A DNA stretch of 9,274 nucleotides from Spirochaetales bacterium (GCA_024233785.1 JACKPD010000031.1:1-9274); one strand, 5' to 3'. Positions 1 through 6,374 are shown, counted from the stretch's first letter. Program-made: numbers and translations. Notes: generated by a model from the sequence alone, not told the origin.

Positions 1-33
1 TCCTGAACAAATAATAAGGGGACCGGAGGAATA

Positions 34-1578
34 ATGCTTTTCTTTACTGCTTTGGTTCCGATTGCGCTCCTTATTATCATGATCGGAGCCTTAAAAACAT
101 CCCCTGTTTATGCGTCTCTTGCCGCTCTTGCTTCCTCTACGGCAGCTGCTCTTCTCTTTTTCAGGCAGAAACCTGTATTGATTTTGCTGAGCGCCGCAGA
201 AGGAAGCGCAATGGCGCTATGGCCGATAATAATTGTGATAGCTGCAGCAATTTTCTCATATAACTATATTTCTGAAACTGGAAGAATGGAAACAGTAAAA
301 AAAATTATTCTTGCCTTCAGCAGTGAAAAAAGTATCCAGGTGCTTCTTCTTGCATGGGGCCTCGGGAACTTCCTGGAAGGGATAGCAGGATATGGTACCG
401 CTGTCGCAATTCCAGCCGGAATAATGACGGCTTTGGGTTTTAATCCTTTTTATTCCGCTGTAATATGCCTGCTTGCCAATACTGTTTCTACAGCCCTGGG
501 AGCTGTCGGAATTCCGGCTATGACCCTTGCTTTAATGACAAATCTCGATCTCTCAACACTTACAGCGTTTATAGCTTTTCAGCTTCTCCCTGTGACACTG
601 CTGATACCTTTTCTCCTGGTTATTGTTAATGAACGTTCTCTGAAAAAAGCTTTGAGGTTTTTCCCTGAAGCCGCAGCCGGATCTTTCGGCTTCGCCTCTG
701 TCAATCTCCTTTCGGCCCTTTTCATAGGGCCGCAGCTTGCTACAATTCTTGCCTCAATTTCCGGAACTGTTTTCATCATAGGGGCCTCATTACTAAGAAA
801 AGCCGCTGCCGGGAAAAATACTACAGAAATACCCTGCGGTAGTACTGCTGTGCCGATGAAAAAAATTTTTGACGCTGTTTTTGTGTATGTCCTTGTTCTC
901 CTTTTTATTGCGCTCGCAAGCCCTCTTTTCCCTGCTGTCAGGGGGTATCTGGATTCATTCAGCACCGAGTTTAAATTCTATCCTGAATCTTCAGGCAAGA
1001 TAATCAGGTTTTACTGGATTTCCACACCCGGTGTTCTTATTGCCCTGGCGGTATTTTTTTCTTCAATTCTCAGCGGGGACGGTTTATCGCTTCCGTTTTT
1101 AATACTGATCCGGACAGCGGGAAAACTGGGGAAAACTTCACTTACAATAATATCCCTGGTAGCCTCAGCTACAATAATGCGCTACAGCGGAATGATAGAG
1201 GCCCTGGCGAGCGGCACGGCTGAAATTACCGGATCTCTGTATCCGCTGTTTTCACCGTTTGTCGGCGCCCTCGGGACTTTCCTTACCGGCAGCGACACAT
1301 CATCCTGCATCCTTTTTGGAGAATTCCAGAAAGATGTTGCGTTAAGTCTCGGTATAAGCGGATACTGGCTTGCCTCAGCAAACATTGCAGGCGCAACTGC
1401 CGGAAAGATGATAGCCCCTCAAAGCATCGCGATAGCAGCAGCTGCTGCCGGGATCGGGGGCAGGGAGGGGGATTTGTTCCATTACCTTCTTCCTTTCTGC
1501 TTTGTCTATCTATTGATTCTGGGGCTGATCATTTATTTTTTTAACTATTCATCAGCATTGTTCAGCCTGTTTTTCTAA
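34..1578 (+). CDS. lldP: L-lactate permease family transporter (LctP/LldP)
   Basis: Inner-membrane carrier of the LctP/LldP family, which takes up L-lactate (some members also D-lactate or glycolate) with protons. The 514-residue product is hydrophobic almost throughout, with roughly a dozen membrane segments, and is slightly shorter than the usual 530-560. Family signatures are visible in both halves: GNFLEGIAGYGTAVAIP at residues 111-127, GTFLTGSDTSS at 414-424 and GKMIAPQS at 457-464. The start is fixed by a GGAGG ribosome binding site about 5 bases before the ATG. Only 33 bases lie upstream in the window, so it may be the last gene of an operon starting outside. No terminator is visible after it; the next gene has its own promoter. 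Nearby genes make pyruvate and acetyl-CoA from amino acids, so lactate exchange is plausible, but the substrate is inferred from the family only. Confidence 0.9.
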   Translation: MLFFTALVPIALLIIMIGALKTSPVYASLAALASSTAAALLFFRQKPVLILLSAAEGSAMALWPIIIVIAAAIFSYNYISETGRMETVKKIILAFSSEKSIQVLLLAWGLGNFLEGIAGYGTAVAIPAGIMTALGFNPFYSAVICLLANTVSTALGAVGIPAMTLALMTNLDLSTLTAFIAFQLLPVTLLIPFLLVIVNERSLKKALRFFPEAAAGSFGFASVNLLSALFIGPQLATILASISGTVFIIGASLLRKAAAGKNTTEIPCGSTAVPMKKIFDAVFVYVLVLLFIALASPLFPAVRGYLDSFSTEFKFYPESSGKIIRFYWISTPGVLIALAVFFSSILSGDGLSLPFLILIRTAGKLGKTSLTIISLVASATIMRYSGMIEALASGTAEITGSLYPLFSPFVGALGTFLTGSDTSSCILFGEFQKDVALSLGISGYWLASANIAGATAGKMIAPQSIAIAAAAAGIGGREGDLFHYLLPFCFVYLLILGLIIYFFNYSSALFSLFF

Positions 1579-1616
1579 AGGCGGTATACCTCATTAATCA
1601 AAAAGCAATCATCCAC

Positions 1617-1646
1617 TTGACAAATAGCTCTTTAAATATACATAAT
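1617..1646 (+). promoter_or_regulatory. Predicted sigma-70 type promoter of the exported-protein gene
   Basis: A perfect TTGACA at 1617-1622 is followed after 18 bases by CATAAT at 1641-1646 (five of six consensus bases). Transcription would start near 1653, giving a leader of about 50 bases before the ATG at 1704. It suggests the exported protein is transcribed independently of the permease upstream. Confidence 0.6.
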
Positions 1647-1657
1647 TATATCAATAT

Positions 1658-1677
1658 AGTAGGATATATATCCTGCT
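1658..1677 (+). repeat. Near-perfect palindrome in the leader of the exported-protein gene
   Basis: Bases 1661-1674 (AGGATATATATCCT) are a perfect 14-bp palindrome. Two more pairs outside a T/G position extend it to 1658-1677. It begins only a few bases after the predicted transcription start. It could therefore be a protein operator just downstream of the promoter, or a 5'-end RNA hairpin that stabilises the message. There is no T-run after it, so it is not a terminator. Confidence 0.5.
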
Positions 1678-1703
1678 GACTGGCAAATAAAGGAGAAGAT
1701 AAT

Positions 1704-2396
1704 ATGAAAAAATCTGCAATTATTGTTTTAATGGTTCTGTTTTCAGCAATGGCAGTATATGCGGCAGACCTTGCTGTATATTCCCAGGTAAATCTGACCG
1801 GACCAGATTACGCAAACAACTATTTTACTTTCAGAGGATCAAACAATGAATCTGAAAAAGATTCGTTTGATGCTGTAGCTGGCGCAAGCAAGGGGCATTC
1901 CACAGAGCTTTTTAACAGCTACCGCCGGGACATAAGAGGCAAGACAACAATGCCCGCGGGCCTCAGGGGTATTTTTCTTTATTCAGTGGCTGATAACGCG
2001 ACTTTGACAGGGGATAACCTTAAAGCAGTACAGGCTGGAGACGGCACCATTACTATCCGCTATGTACACCGCGGAACAGCTTATGAAATTGTAACTGACA
2101 AGGCAGGAAAGCTCTCTCTTCCCAAGGGGAATTACAGGATGAGAAAGATCGGACATTCTGACAATACAATTCACCCTGATTTTTCATCAACAGGAAAAGT
2201 TGCCAATGTTGACTGGAACAAGGTATGGAACGCTTCCATCGCAGACGGTAAACAGGTAGGCTCAACTTCCTCAAAAACCGGGAAAGTTACTGATGATTAC
2301 GCGGCTTCTGAGTTTTTCAAGCTGGCCGGTACTCTTCAGGTTAAAATTGACGGTAATTTTCTTAAAGTCTATGGTGAACTTGACGCTGTAAAATAA
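1704..2396 (+). CDS. Exported protein of unknown function
   Basis: I do not recognise this 230-residue protein. Residues 1-20 form a clear Sec signal peptide (basic MKK, hydrophobic core, AVYA before the likely cleavage site at about residue 20 or 21). There is no lipobox cysteine, and no cysteine anywhere, so the mature protein of about 210 residues should be soluble in the periplasm or secreted. The mature part is polar and rich in Gly, Asn, Ser and Thr. Short alternating stretches such as TITIRYVHRG and TLQVKIDG suggest beta structure. No enzyme motif or further membrane segment is seen. An AGGAGA ribosome binding site precedes the ATG. A dedicated promoter, leader palindrome and terminator mark it as a single-gene transcript, possibly well expressed. 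Its place beside amino-acid catabolism genes gives no firm functional hint. Confidence 0.8.
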   Translation: MKKSAIIVLMVLFSAMAVYAADLAVYSQVNLTGPDYANNYFTFRGSNNESEKDSFDAVAGASKGHSTELFNSYRRDIRGKTTMPAGLRGIFLYSVADNATLTGDNLKAVQAGDGTITIRYVHRGTAYEIVTDKAGKLSLPKGNYRMRKIGHSDNTIHPDFSSTGKVANVDWNKVWNASIADGKQVGSTSSKTGKVTDDYAASEFFKLAGTLQVKIDGNFLKVYGELDAVK

Positions 2397-2424
2397 TTAT
2401 CAGTTTCTGTTTAATATGAAGAAT

Positions 2425-2457
2425 GCGCATTCCTGCACCAGGGGATGCGCTTTTTTT
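2425..2457 (+). terminator. Rho-independent terminator after the exported-protein gene
   Basis: The arm GCGCATTCC (2425-2433) pairs with GGGATGCGC (2442-2450), with one T/G wobble, around a short loop, and is followed directly by seven T at 2451-2457. It lies 29 bases after the stop codon. On the minus strand the bases after the stem are only modestly T-rich, so it may end the convergent thioesterase transcript weakly or not at all. Confidence 0.85.
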
Positions 2458-2494
2458 GTTTCATACTGCTGCATAAGCTTAAATATATAAGCGG

Positions 2495-2995
2495 TTATTG
2501 GAATACCGGGTTTTCCCTGCATGATTTCCTGTTGAGCCTGTAGTCCCTTCTTTCTTTTGCCCTTTCAAAATCAGTTTTCTCTTCATCTGTTTCAGGACAC
2601 AGGCCTGGAACTTCAGTTGGTTTCCCGTCATCGTTTAACGCGACAAGCGTCATAAAGGCCTCATTTGTTTTTATTATCTCACCGGTGCGGGGTTTTTCAC
2701 AGAATACAGTAACCTTTATTTCCATGGATGTTCTTCCTGTCCATGTGACCTTTGCTGTCAGTTTTACCATATCGCCTACCCTTACAGGCTCCCTGAAGTC
2801 TACGCTGTCGACCGCTACGGTCACAACCTCTTTTCTTGAGTGCTTCATGGCAGCCATGGCACCGGCGGCGTCTATCCACTGCAGTAGTCTTCCTCCGAAA
2901 AGATTGTTGAGCATGTTTGCATCATTGGGCAGGACAAGCTGCTCCATCCGGACAATTGAATCAGAAGGTTTCTTGTTTGCTGGTTCTTTATTCAT
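2495..2995 (-). CDS. Acyl-CoA thioesterase, hotdog fold (YkhA/YciA-like)
   Basis: Predicted cytoplasmic enzyme hydrolysing acyl-CoA to free acid and CoA. With the start chosen here it has 166 residues, normal for single-hotdog YkhA/YciA-type thioesterases. Visible family features are LPNDAN at residues 22-27, LFGGRLLQWID at 32-42 (the start of the hotdog helix, with Gly-Gly and Asp), SVDFREPVRVGD at 64-75 and GRTSMEIKV at 87-95. The acyl chain preference cannot be read from sequence. An in-frame ATG at 3025 would add ten residues. I prefer 2995 because an extended -10 box ends exactly 7 bases before it, neither ATG has a ribosome binding site, and the ten extra residues do not resemble the family. 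It faces the exported-protein gene and diverges from sdaAB. A link to acetyl-CoA or fatty acyl-CoA turnover is inference. Confidence 0.88.
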   Translation of the reverse strand: MNKEPANKKPSDSIVRMEQLVLPNDANMLNNLFGGRLLQWIDAAGAMAAMKHSRKEVVTVAVDSVDFREPVRVGDMVKLTAKVTWTGRTSMEIKVTVFCEKPRTGEIIKTNEAFMTLVALNDDGKPTEVPGLCPETDEEKTDFERAKERRDYRLNRKSCRENPVFQ

Positions 2996-3015
2996 GGATG
3001 GTAATATACCATGAA
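2991..3015. repeat. Nested inverted repeats at the thioesterase start
   Basis: Two overlapping symmetric elements occur here: TTCATGG (2991-2997) with CCATGAA (3009-3015), and ATGGTA (2998-3003) with TACCAT (3007-3012). They cover the predicted -10 box and the chosen start codon, so a bound repressor would block initiation. The arms are short, so chance is possible. Confidence 0.35.
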
Positions 3016-3031
3016 ATGATTCCATTGATAA
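3003..3031 (-). promoter_or_regulatory. Predicted promoter giving a leaderless thioesterase mRNA
   Basis: Read on the minus strand, TTATCA (3031-3026, four of six consensus) is followed after 17 bases by TATATT (3008-3003). TGG lies directly before the -10, making it an extended -10 box (TGnTATATT). Seven bases separate it from the ATG at 2995, so transcription should start at or next to the start codon. That fits the lack of a ribosome binding site. Confidence 0.5.
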
Positions 3032-3080
3032 ACCGGCGGCATGTCATAGTGCATGAGTGAAAGCCTGCTTCTCCTGTACA

Positions 3081-3096
3081 ATTAATAACTATTAAT
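3081..3096. repeat. AT-rich inverted repeat upstream of sdaAB
   Basis: ATTAATA (3081-3087) and TATTAAT (3090-3096) form an inverted repeat with a 2-base spacer. It sits between the expected -35 and -10 regions of the sdaAB promoter and could be an operator. Low sequence complexity makes chance occurrence plausible. It does not match the palindromes upstream of tdh. Confidence 0.3.
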
Positions 3097-3104
3097 GCTA
3101 ATCT
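3096..3104 (+). promoter_or_regulatory. Possible extended -10 element of sdaAB
   Basis: TGCTAATCT fits the TGnTAnnnT form of an extended -10 box and ends 7 bases before the sdaAB ATG at 3112. The box itself matches TATAAT at only three of six positions and no good -35 is seen. It gains weight because two other genes here without a ribosome binding site show the same element at the same distance. Confidence 0.4.
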
Positions 3105-3111
3105 CGCAATT

Positions 3112-3783
3112 ATGAATATTTTTGATATAATCGGGCCGGTGATGATAGGCCCTTCAAGTTCCCATACCGCCGGGGCTGTCAGGATGGGGAACCTGACCCG
3201 GGAGCTCCTTCAGGACGGCAGTACTCCGGCCGGTGTTTCAATCTTCATGCACGGCTCATTTGCTCGTACAGCTAAGGGCCATGGAACAGACAGGGCAATA
3301 ATCGCGGGGCTTCTCGGCTTAAGGCCTGATGATGACCGCATAACAGGAAGCTTTGAAGCGGCTGAAAAAGCAGGTATGAAATTCAGTTTTACCGAAGCAG
3401 ACCTTGGAAAGGTGCATCCGAATACCGCGCAGATAATTGCAACAGGAAGGCATGGCAAAAAGCTGAACCTTCAGTTTTCATCTGTAGGGGGGGGTAAAAT
3501 AATACTCAATGAAATAGACGGGGTAAAGGTCCGGTATGAGGGCAGATATCCGACATTGATTGTGTTTAATGAGGATGTTCCGGGCGTTGTTGTATCTGTC
3601 GGCAGGATTATTGCGGATGAAGGAATCAACATTGTAGAAATGCGGGTATATAACGATGAAAATAAAAGTAATAACGCAGTGATGATAATCAACATGAATA
3701 AACGTGTTGACGCCGGCTTTGTTGAAAAATGTAAATCTGTTCCCGAGATTAAAAAAATCATATATCTGGATAAATTGTATTAA
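3112..3783 (+). CDS. sdaAB: L-serine ammonia-lyase (dehydratase), beta subunit
   Basis: Beta subunit of the oxygen-sensitive [4Fe-4S] L-serine dehydratase, which converts L-serine to pyruvate and ammonia in the cytoplasm. The 223-residue length fits the separate beta subunit of Firmicutes and other anaerobes. The N-terminus is textbook for the family: FDIIGPVMIGPSSSHTAGAVR at residues 4-24 is the substrate-site segment. SSVGGG follows at 123-128. An ACT regulatory domain spans about 148-222, beginning TLIVFNEDVPGVV. The start is secure because the family sequence begins at this Met, yet there is no ribosome binding site; an extended -10 box lies 7 bases upstream, suggesting a leaderless message. 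The conserved glycines at 126-128 are encoded by a run of eight G (3487-3494), a possible slippage or sequencing-error site. sdaAA follows after 28 bases and completes the enzyme. Confidence 0.95.
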   Translation: MNIFDIIGPVMIGPSSSHTAGAVRMGNLTRELLQDGSTPAGVSIFMHGSFARTAKGHGTDRAIIAGLLGLRPDDDRITGSFEAAEKAGMKFSFTEADLGKVHPNTAQIIATGRHGKKLNLQFSSVGGGKIILNEIDGVKVRYEGRYPTLIVFNEDVPGVVVSVGRIIADEGINIVEMRVYNDENKSNNAVMIINMNKRVDAGFVEKCKSVPEIKKIIYLDKLY

Positions 3784-3811
3784 GGTTCCCTTAACACACG
3801 GAGTAGGACTG

Positions 3812-4678
3812 ATGAAAAGTATTAAAGAACTGGCCGCAGCTGCGGAAAGCAGAAATGTCAGAATATCTGATATTGTAATTGAACTGCAGGCAGAAGAAAA
3901 CAGCTGTACAGCGATAGATGTTTTTGAAAAAATGTCCAAGAGGTATGATGTTATGCTTGAAGCTGTGGAAAGAGGCGTTAAGTCGGAATTAAAGACTGTA
4001 ACAGGCTTAAGCGGGGGAGATGCAGCACTCCTTGACAGATATATAGCGTCCGGGAGAGCTCTCGGAAACGGATTATCTGCCCGGATAACAAGAAATGCAA
4101 TCGCCGTATCCGAGGTCAACGCAAACATGGGCAGGATTGTCGCATCTCCTACAGCCGGCTCATGCGGAATTATTCCCGGGTTTTTATCAGCTCTTGAAGA
4201 AGAGCTCAGTCTCAGGCGGGAGAAAGTAATAATGGCCCTGATTACAGCAGGCGGAATAGGCGCGGTAATCGCTGAAAATGCTACTTTAGCCGGAGCAGAA
4301 GGCGGCTGTCAGGCTGAATGCGGGTCTGCCGCGGCAATGGCAGCGGCGGCGGGGTGCGAGCTTCTCGGAGGAACACCGCAGCAGTGTGCGCACGCGTTTT
4401 CACTTTCGATGATAAATTCCCTTGGCCTTGTCTGCGACCCTGTAGGCGGTTACGTTGAGTATCCGTGCATATTCAGAAATGCCCACGGCGCGGTAAACGC
4501 TCTGGCTGCAATGGAAATGGCGCTGTCCGGGGTAAAAAGCATTATCCCCTCTGATGAGGTCATAGCTGCAATGAAAGAGGTCGGGGTAAAAATGGATACT
4601 TCATTAAAAGAGACCGCGCTCGGAGGACTTGCCGCGGCACCGTCTGCATTAAGGCTCTGCAGGCATTCTGCTGATTAA
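3812..4678 (+). CDS. sdaAA: L-serine ammonia-lyase (dehydratase), alpha subunit
   Basis: Catalytic alpha subunit carrying the [4Fe-4S] cluster that activates the serine hydroxyl as a Lewis acid, as known for this family. Its 288 residues are typical. Visible motifs are SPTAGSCGIIPG at 112-123, EGGCQAECGSA at 163-173 and CDPVGGYVEYPC at 208-219. By family comparison Cys166, Cys208 and Cys219 are the likely cluster ligands. The residue after PCI is Phe221, where better-known relatives usually carry a charged residue. The reading frame is open back to an ATG at 3704, inside sdaAB. I chose 3812 because GGAGTAGG lies just upstream and the protein then begins with the family's MKSIKEL-type N-terminus. 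It is co-transcribed with sdaAB. Its stop codon is one base from the stop of the convergent regulator, with no terminator between, so the two messages probably overlap at their 3' ends. Confidence 0.95.
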   Translation: MKSIKELAAAAESRNVRISDIVIELQAEENSCTAIDVFEKMSKRYDVMLEAVERGVKSELKTVTGLSGGDAALLDRYIASGRALGNGLSARITRNAIAVSEVNANMGRIVASPTAGSCGIIPGFLSALEEELSLRREKVIMALITAGGIGAVIAENATLAGAEGGCQAECGSAAAMAAAAGCELLGGTPQQCAHAFSLSMINSLGLVCDPVGGYVEYPCIFRNAHGAVNALAAMEMALSGVKSIIPSDEVIAAMKEVGVKMDTSLKETALGGLAAAPSALRLCRHSAD

Positions 4679-4679
4679 A

Positions 4680-5258
4680 TCATCTGTCTGTAAGTTTTTT
4701 ATACCTCACGACCATGTGCAGGACAGCTTTTGAAGCGCCTGTGTTTGTGATCGAATGGTCAATATCGCTGTGGTAGGCAAGGAAATCGCCTTTATTCATT
4801 ACTGTATTGCTTTCCCCGGCTTTTACAAGCAGCTCTCCTTCGAGAAGCGTAAGAAACTCCTCTGTTCCGTGAAAATGGGGAAGTGATTTAAGTTCGCTTT
4901 CAGGTTCAAAGGTTATCAGGTACATCTCAAGATCATCTATCATGGTAACAGGGGTAAGTGTTCTTATGTGAACTCCCTCCTGGTCGCAGTTAAGGATTGA
5001 AATTTCATCTTTCTTTGTAAGTGTGAAATTTCTTTTTGTAACTGAAATAACCCTTGTAAGTTCGTTTATATCAACACCGAGGCCTGTGGCTATCTTCCAG
5101 ACTGTTGCGATAGTCGGATTTACCTTGTCTGATTCGATCTGTGAAAGCATTGCTTTTGAAACACCGCTTTTCTCTGAAAGAACCCCCAGCGTCATTTTTC
5201 TGTCTTTCCGGATTTCCTGAATTGTGGTTCCTATCGGAAGAAGATGTTTTTCGACCAT
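4680..5258 (-). CDS. XRE-family transcriptional regulator with C-terminal cupin domain
   Basis: DNA-binding regulator of 192 residues, the usual size for the HTH-cupin type. An XRE (lambda repressor-like) helix-turn-helix occupies about residues 9-66, with SKAMLSQIESDKVNPT at 34-49 covering the recognition helix and following turn. A cupin_2 barrel lies at about 112-186. His128, His130, Glu134 and His168 sit where cupins bind metal or a small effector. The frame is open to an ATG at 5309, but I chose 5258 because GGAAG lies about nine bases before it and the upstream part overlaps the operator region. It is divergent from tdh-kbl and shares a 156-bp control region with two palindromes. By genome-context logic it most likely controls tdh-kbl and itself, perhaps sensing threonine, glycine or a related metabolite. 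Effector and sign of control are unknown. Confidence 0.88.
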   Translation of the reverse strand: MVEKHLLPIGTTIQEIRKDRKMTLGVLSEKSGVSKAMLSQIESDKVNPTIATVWKIATGLGVDINELTRVISVTKRNFTLTKKDEISILNCDQEGVHIRTLTPVTMIDDLEMYLITFEPESELKSLPHFHGTEEFLTLLEGELLVKAGESNTVMNKGDFLAYHSDIDHSITNTGASKAVLHMVVRYKKLTDR

Positions 5259-5285
5259 AATTGATGCTTCCTTTTTAAAAATAGT

Positions 5286-5315
5286 TTGACATACTGAATA
5301 ATAATTCACTATAAT
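5286..5315 (+). promoter_or_regulatory. tdh-kbl promoter P1
   Basis: TTGACA at 5286-5291 and TATAAT at 5310-5315 are both perfect consensus boxes, 18 bases apart. Expected start of transcription is near 5322, giving a leader of about 90 bases to the tdh ATG. Operator O1 fills the spacer and touches both boxes, so a bound protein should exclude RNA polymerase. Confidence 0.7.
5291..5312. promoter_or_regulatory. Putative operator O1
   Basis: ATACTGAAT and ATTCACTAT form 9-bp arms with one mismatch around the 4-base spacer AATA. It is the same motif as O2 downstream. It overlaps the promoters inferred on both strands. The divergently encoded XRE-cupin protein is the natural candidate to bind it. 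Confidence 0.6.
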
Positions 5316-5341
5316 AAAAATATAAAGTTTGATATAGTGAA
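5313..5341 (-). promoter_or_regulatory. Tentative promoter of the XRE-cupin regulator
   Basis: On the minus strand TTCACT (5341-5336, four of six consensus) and TATTAT (5318-5313, five of six) are 17 bases apart. The -35 lies inside operator O2 and the -10 abuts O1, which would permit autoregulation. The region is very AT-rich, so other -10 boxes are possible. Confidence 0.35.
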
Positions 5342-5358
5342 TATTAATTCACTATAAT
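5329..5358 (+). promoter_or_regulatory. tdh-kbl promoter P2
   Basis: TTGATA at 5329-5334 (five of six) and a perfect TATAAT at 5353-5358 are 18 bases apart, the same layout as P1. Transcription would start near 5365, leaving a leader of about 50 bases. Operator O2 lies between the boxes. Confidence 0.6.
5333..5356. promoter_or_regulatory. Putative operator O2, perfect palindrome
   Basis: TATAGTGAAT and ATTCACTATA are perfect 10-bp inverted arms around the spacer ATTA. The symmetry suits a dimeric helix-turn-helix protein. Its centre is 43 bp from that of O1, so two dimers would sit on nearly the same face of the DNA and could cooperate. Confidence 0.7.
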
Positions 5359-5414
5359 ATCAGTCTTATAATAATTCAAGCTTTTTATCCATAGATTTTC
5401 AGGAGGAGCATTGT

Positions 5415-6374
5415 ATGAAAATACTTCTGACAGGAGCCCTTGGGCAGATAGGCTCTGAACTTGCTGTTAAGCTGCGTAACCTTTATGGAAATGATAATAT
5501 TGTTTTAACCGACCTCCGTGACGATGTAAATCTTGATATTATTGAAGGCGGCCCTTTTATTAAGACTGACAGCAGGGACGGGAAAACTCTCCACGAAATC
5601 ATAAAAAAATACAGGATAGAGCGTATTTATCACCTTGCAGCACTGCTTTCGGCAACATCTGAAAAAAACCCCCAGACAGCATGGGACATCAATGTAAACT
5701 CCCTCCTTACAGTTCTTGAAATTGCACGTGAAGAGGGATGTTCCCTGTTTACACCAAGTTCTATCGGTGCTTTCGGCCCCTCATCTCCCAAGGATTATAC
5801 TCCCCAGGATACAATTCAGAGACCGACCTCCATGTACGGGGTTACAAAGGTCGCCGGTGAACTGCTGTGCGATTATTATCATCACAAGTACGGAGTAGAT
5901 ACCCGGGGGGTGAGGTTTCCGGGCATTATTTCAAACGCAACCCCTCCCGGCGGCGGCACAACAGACTACGCTGTGCATATTTATTATGAGGCGGTAAAAA
6001 ACAGGAGGTATACCTGTTTCCTGCGCGGGGATACAAATCTGGACATGATTTACATGCCTGACGCGCTGAAAGCCGCGGTTGAAATAATGGAGGCCGACCC
6101 GGCAAAGCTCAGGCACAGAAACGCTTTTAATATTACTGCAATGAGCTTCTGCCCCGAGGACCAGGCCGGTTATATCAGGGCCCATATCCCTGAGTTTGAG
6201 ATTGACTATGATATAGATCCGGTAAGGCAGGCAATAGCAAACTCCTGGCCCAATTCCCTTGAGGATTACGCGGCCCGTGTTGAATGGGGATGGAGTCCTG
6301 ATTATGATCTTGAGTCAATGACGGAAGACATGCTCAAAGTCCTTACTGAAAAAAACAGAAAGGGGGAAATCTGA
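5415..6374 (+). CDS. tdh: L-threonine 3-dehydrogenase, NAD-dependent epimerase type
   Basis: Oxidises L-threonine to 2-amino-3-ketobutyrate with NAD+, the first step of threonine breakdown to glycine. It belongs to the short-chain epimerase/dehydratase-type Tdh family, not the zinc-dependent type of E. coli. The 319-residue length is normal. The Rossmann nucleotide-binding motif TGALGQIGSE is at residues 6-15, IYHLAALLSA at 71-80 is the usual second contact strand, and TPSSIGAFG at 113-121 holds the active-site Ser/Thr segment. The catalytic pair is Tyr141 and Lys145 in MYGVTK. GVRFPGIIS at 165-173 and the WPNSLEDYAARVEWGW segment at 278-293 are typical of this family. A strong AGGAGG ribosome binding site is at 5401-5406. 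The stop overlaps the kbl start by one base (TGATG), indicating coupled translation with the next enzyme. Expression is probably governed by P1/P2 and O1/O2. Confidence 0.93.
   Translation: MKILLTGALGQIGSELAVKLRNLYGNDNIVLTDLRDDVNLDIIEGGPFIKTDSRDGKTLHEIIKKYRIERIYHLAALLSATSEKNPQTAWDINVNSLLTVLEIAREEGCSLFTPSSIGAFGPSSPKDYTPQDTIQRPTSMYGVTKVAGELLCDYYHHKYGVDTRGVRFPGIISNATPPGGGTTDYAVHIYYEAVKNRRYTCFLRGDTNLDMIYMPDALKAAVEIMEADPAKLRHRNAFNITAMSFCPEDQAGYIRAHIPEFEIDYDIDPVRQAIANSWPNSLEDYAARVEWGWSPDYDLESMTEDMLKVLTEKNRKGEI

Larger units (their letters stand above)
5283..5359 (+). repeat. Tandem 34-bp direct repeat containing duplicated promoter-operator units
   Basis: Bases 5283-5316 and 5326-5359 match at 31 of 34 positions, an offset of 43 bp (about four helical turns). 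Each copy contains a -35 box, a palindrome and TATAAT. An 11-base fragment of the same motif (ATAATAATTCA) recurs at 5368-5378, possibly a decayed third copy. Confidence 0.85.

Noticed and set aside
1..33. Possible end of an upstream gene before the permease
   Set aside because: Only 33 bases are available and stop codons occur in several frames, so no upstream coding sequence can be supported.
579..965. Minus-strand open frame inside the permease gene
   Set aside because: It lies fully antisense to conserved permease sequence, with a basic low-information translation and no ribosome binding site.
1579..1616. GGTATACC palindrome after the permease as a terminator
   Set aside because: It is only 8 bp, has no loop-forming arms of useful length and no T-run behind it.
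2685..3014. Plus-strand open frame antisense to the thioesterase
   Set aside because: The minus strand carries unmistakable hotdog thioesterase motifs; the plus frame has no recognisable protein.
3704..3811. Upstream extension of sdaAA to an ATG inside sdaAB
   Set aside because: It would overlap the ACT domain by 80 bases, adds residues foreign to the family, and bypasses the ribosome binding site before 3812.
3478..4128. Long minus-strand open frame across the sdaAB-sdaAA junction
   Set aside because: It is antisense to two strongly recognisable genes, its translation resembles no family and it has no credible start signal. It is a shadow of the coding strand.
4683..4703. T-run (GTTTTTTAT) just after sdaAA as a terminator
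   Set aside because: No stable GC-containing hairpin precedes it; TGATTAAATCA has only a one-base loop. The run is explained as Lys codons of the convergent gene.
5259..5309. Upstream extension of the XRE-cupin regulator to an ATG at 5309
   Set aside because: It would run the coding sequence through operator O1 and its own likely promoter, whereas 5258 has GGAAG at good spacing.
5259..5414. Possible glycine or threonine riboswitch/leader upstream of tdh
   Set aside because: The leader is short and AT-rich, without the conserved purine-rich stems of a glycine riboswitch, without a leader peptide rich in Thr or Gly codons, and without an attenuator hairpin.
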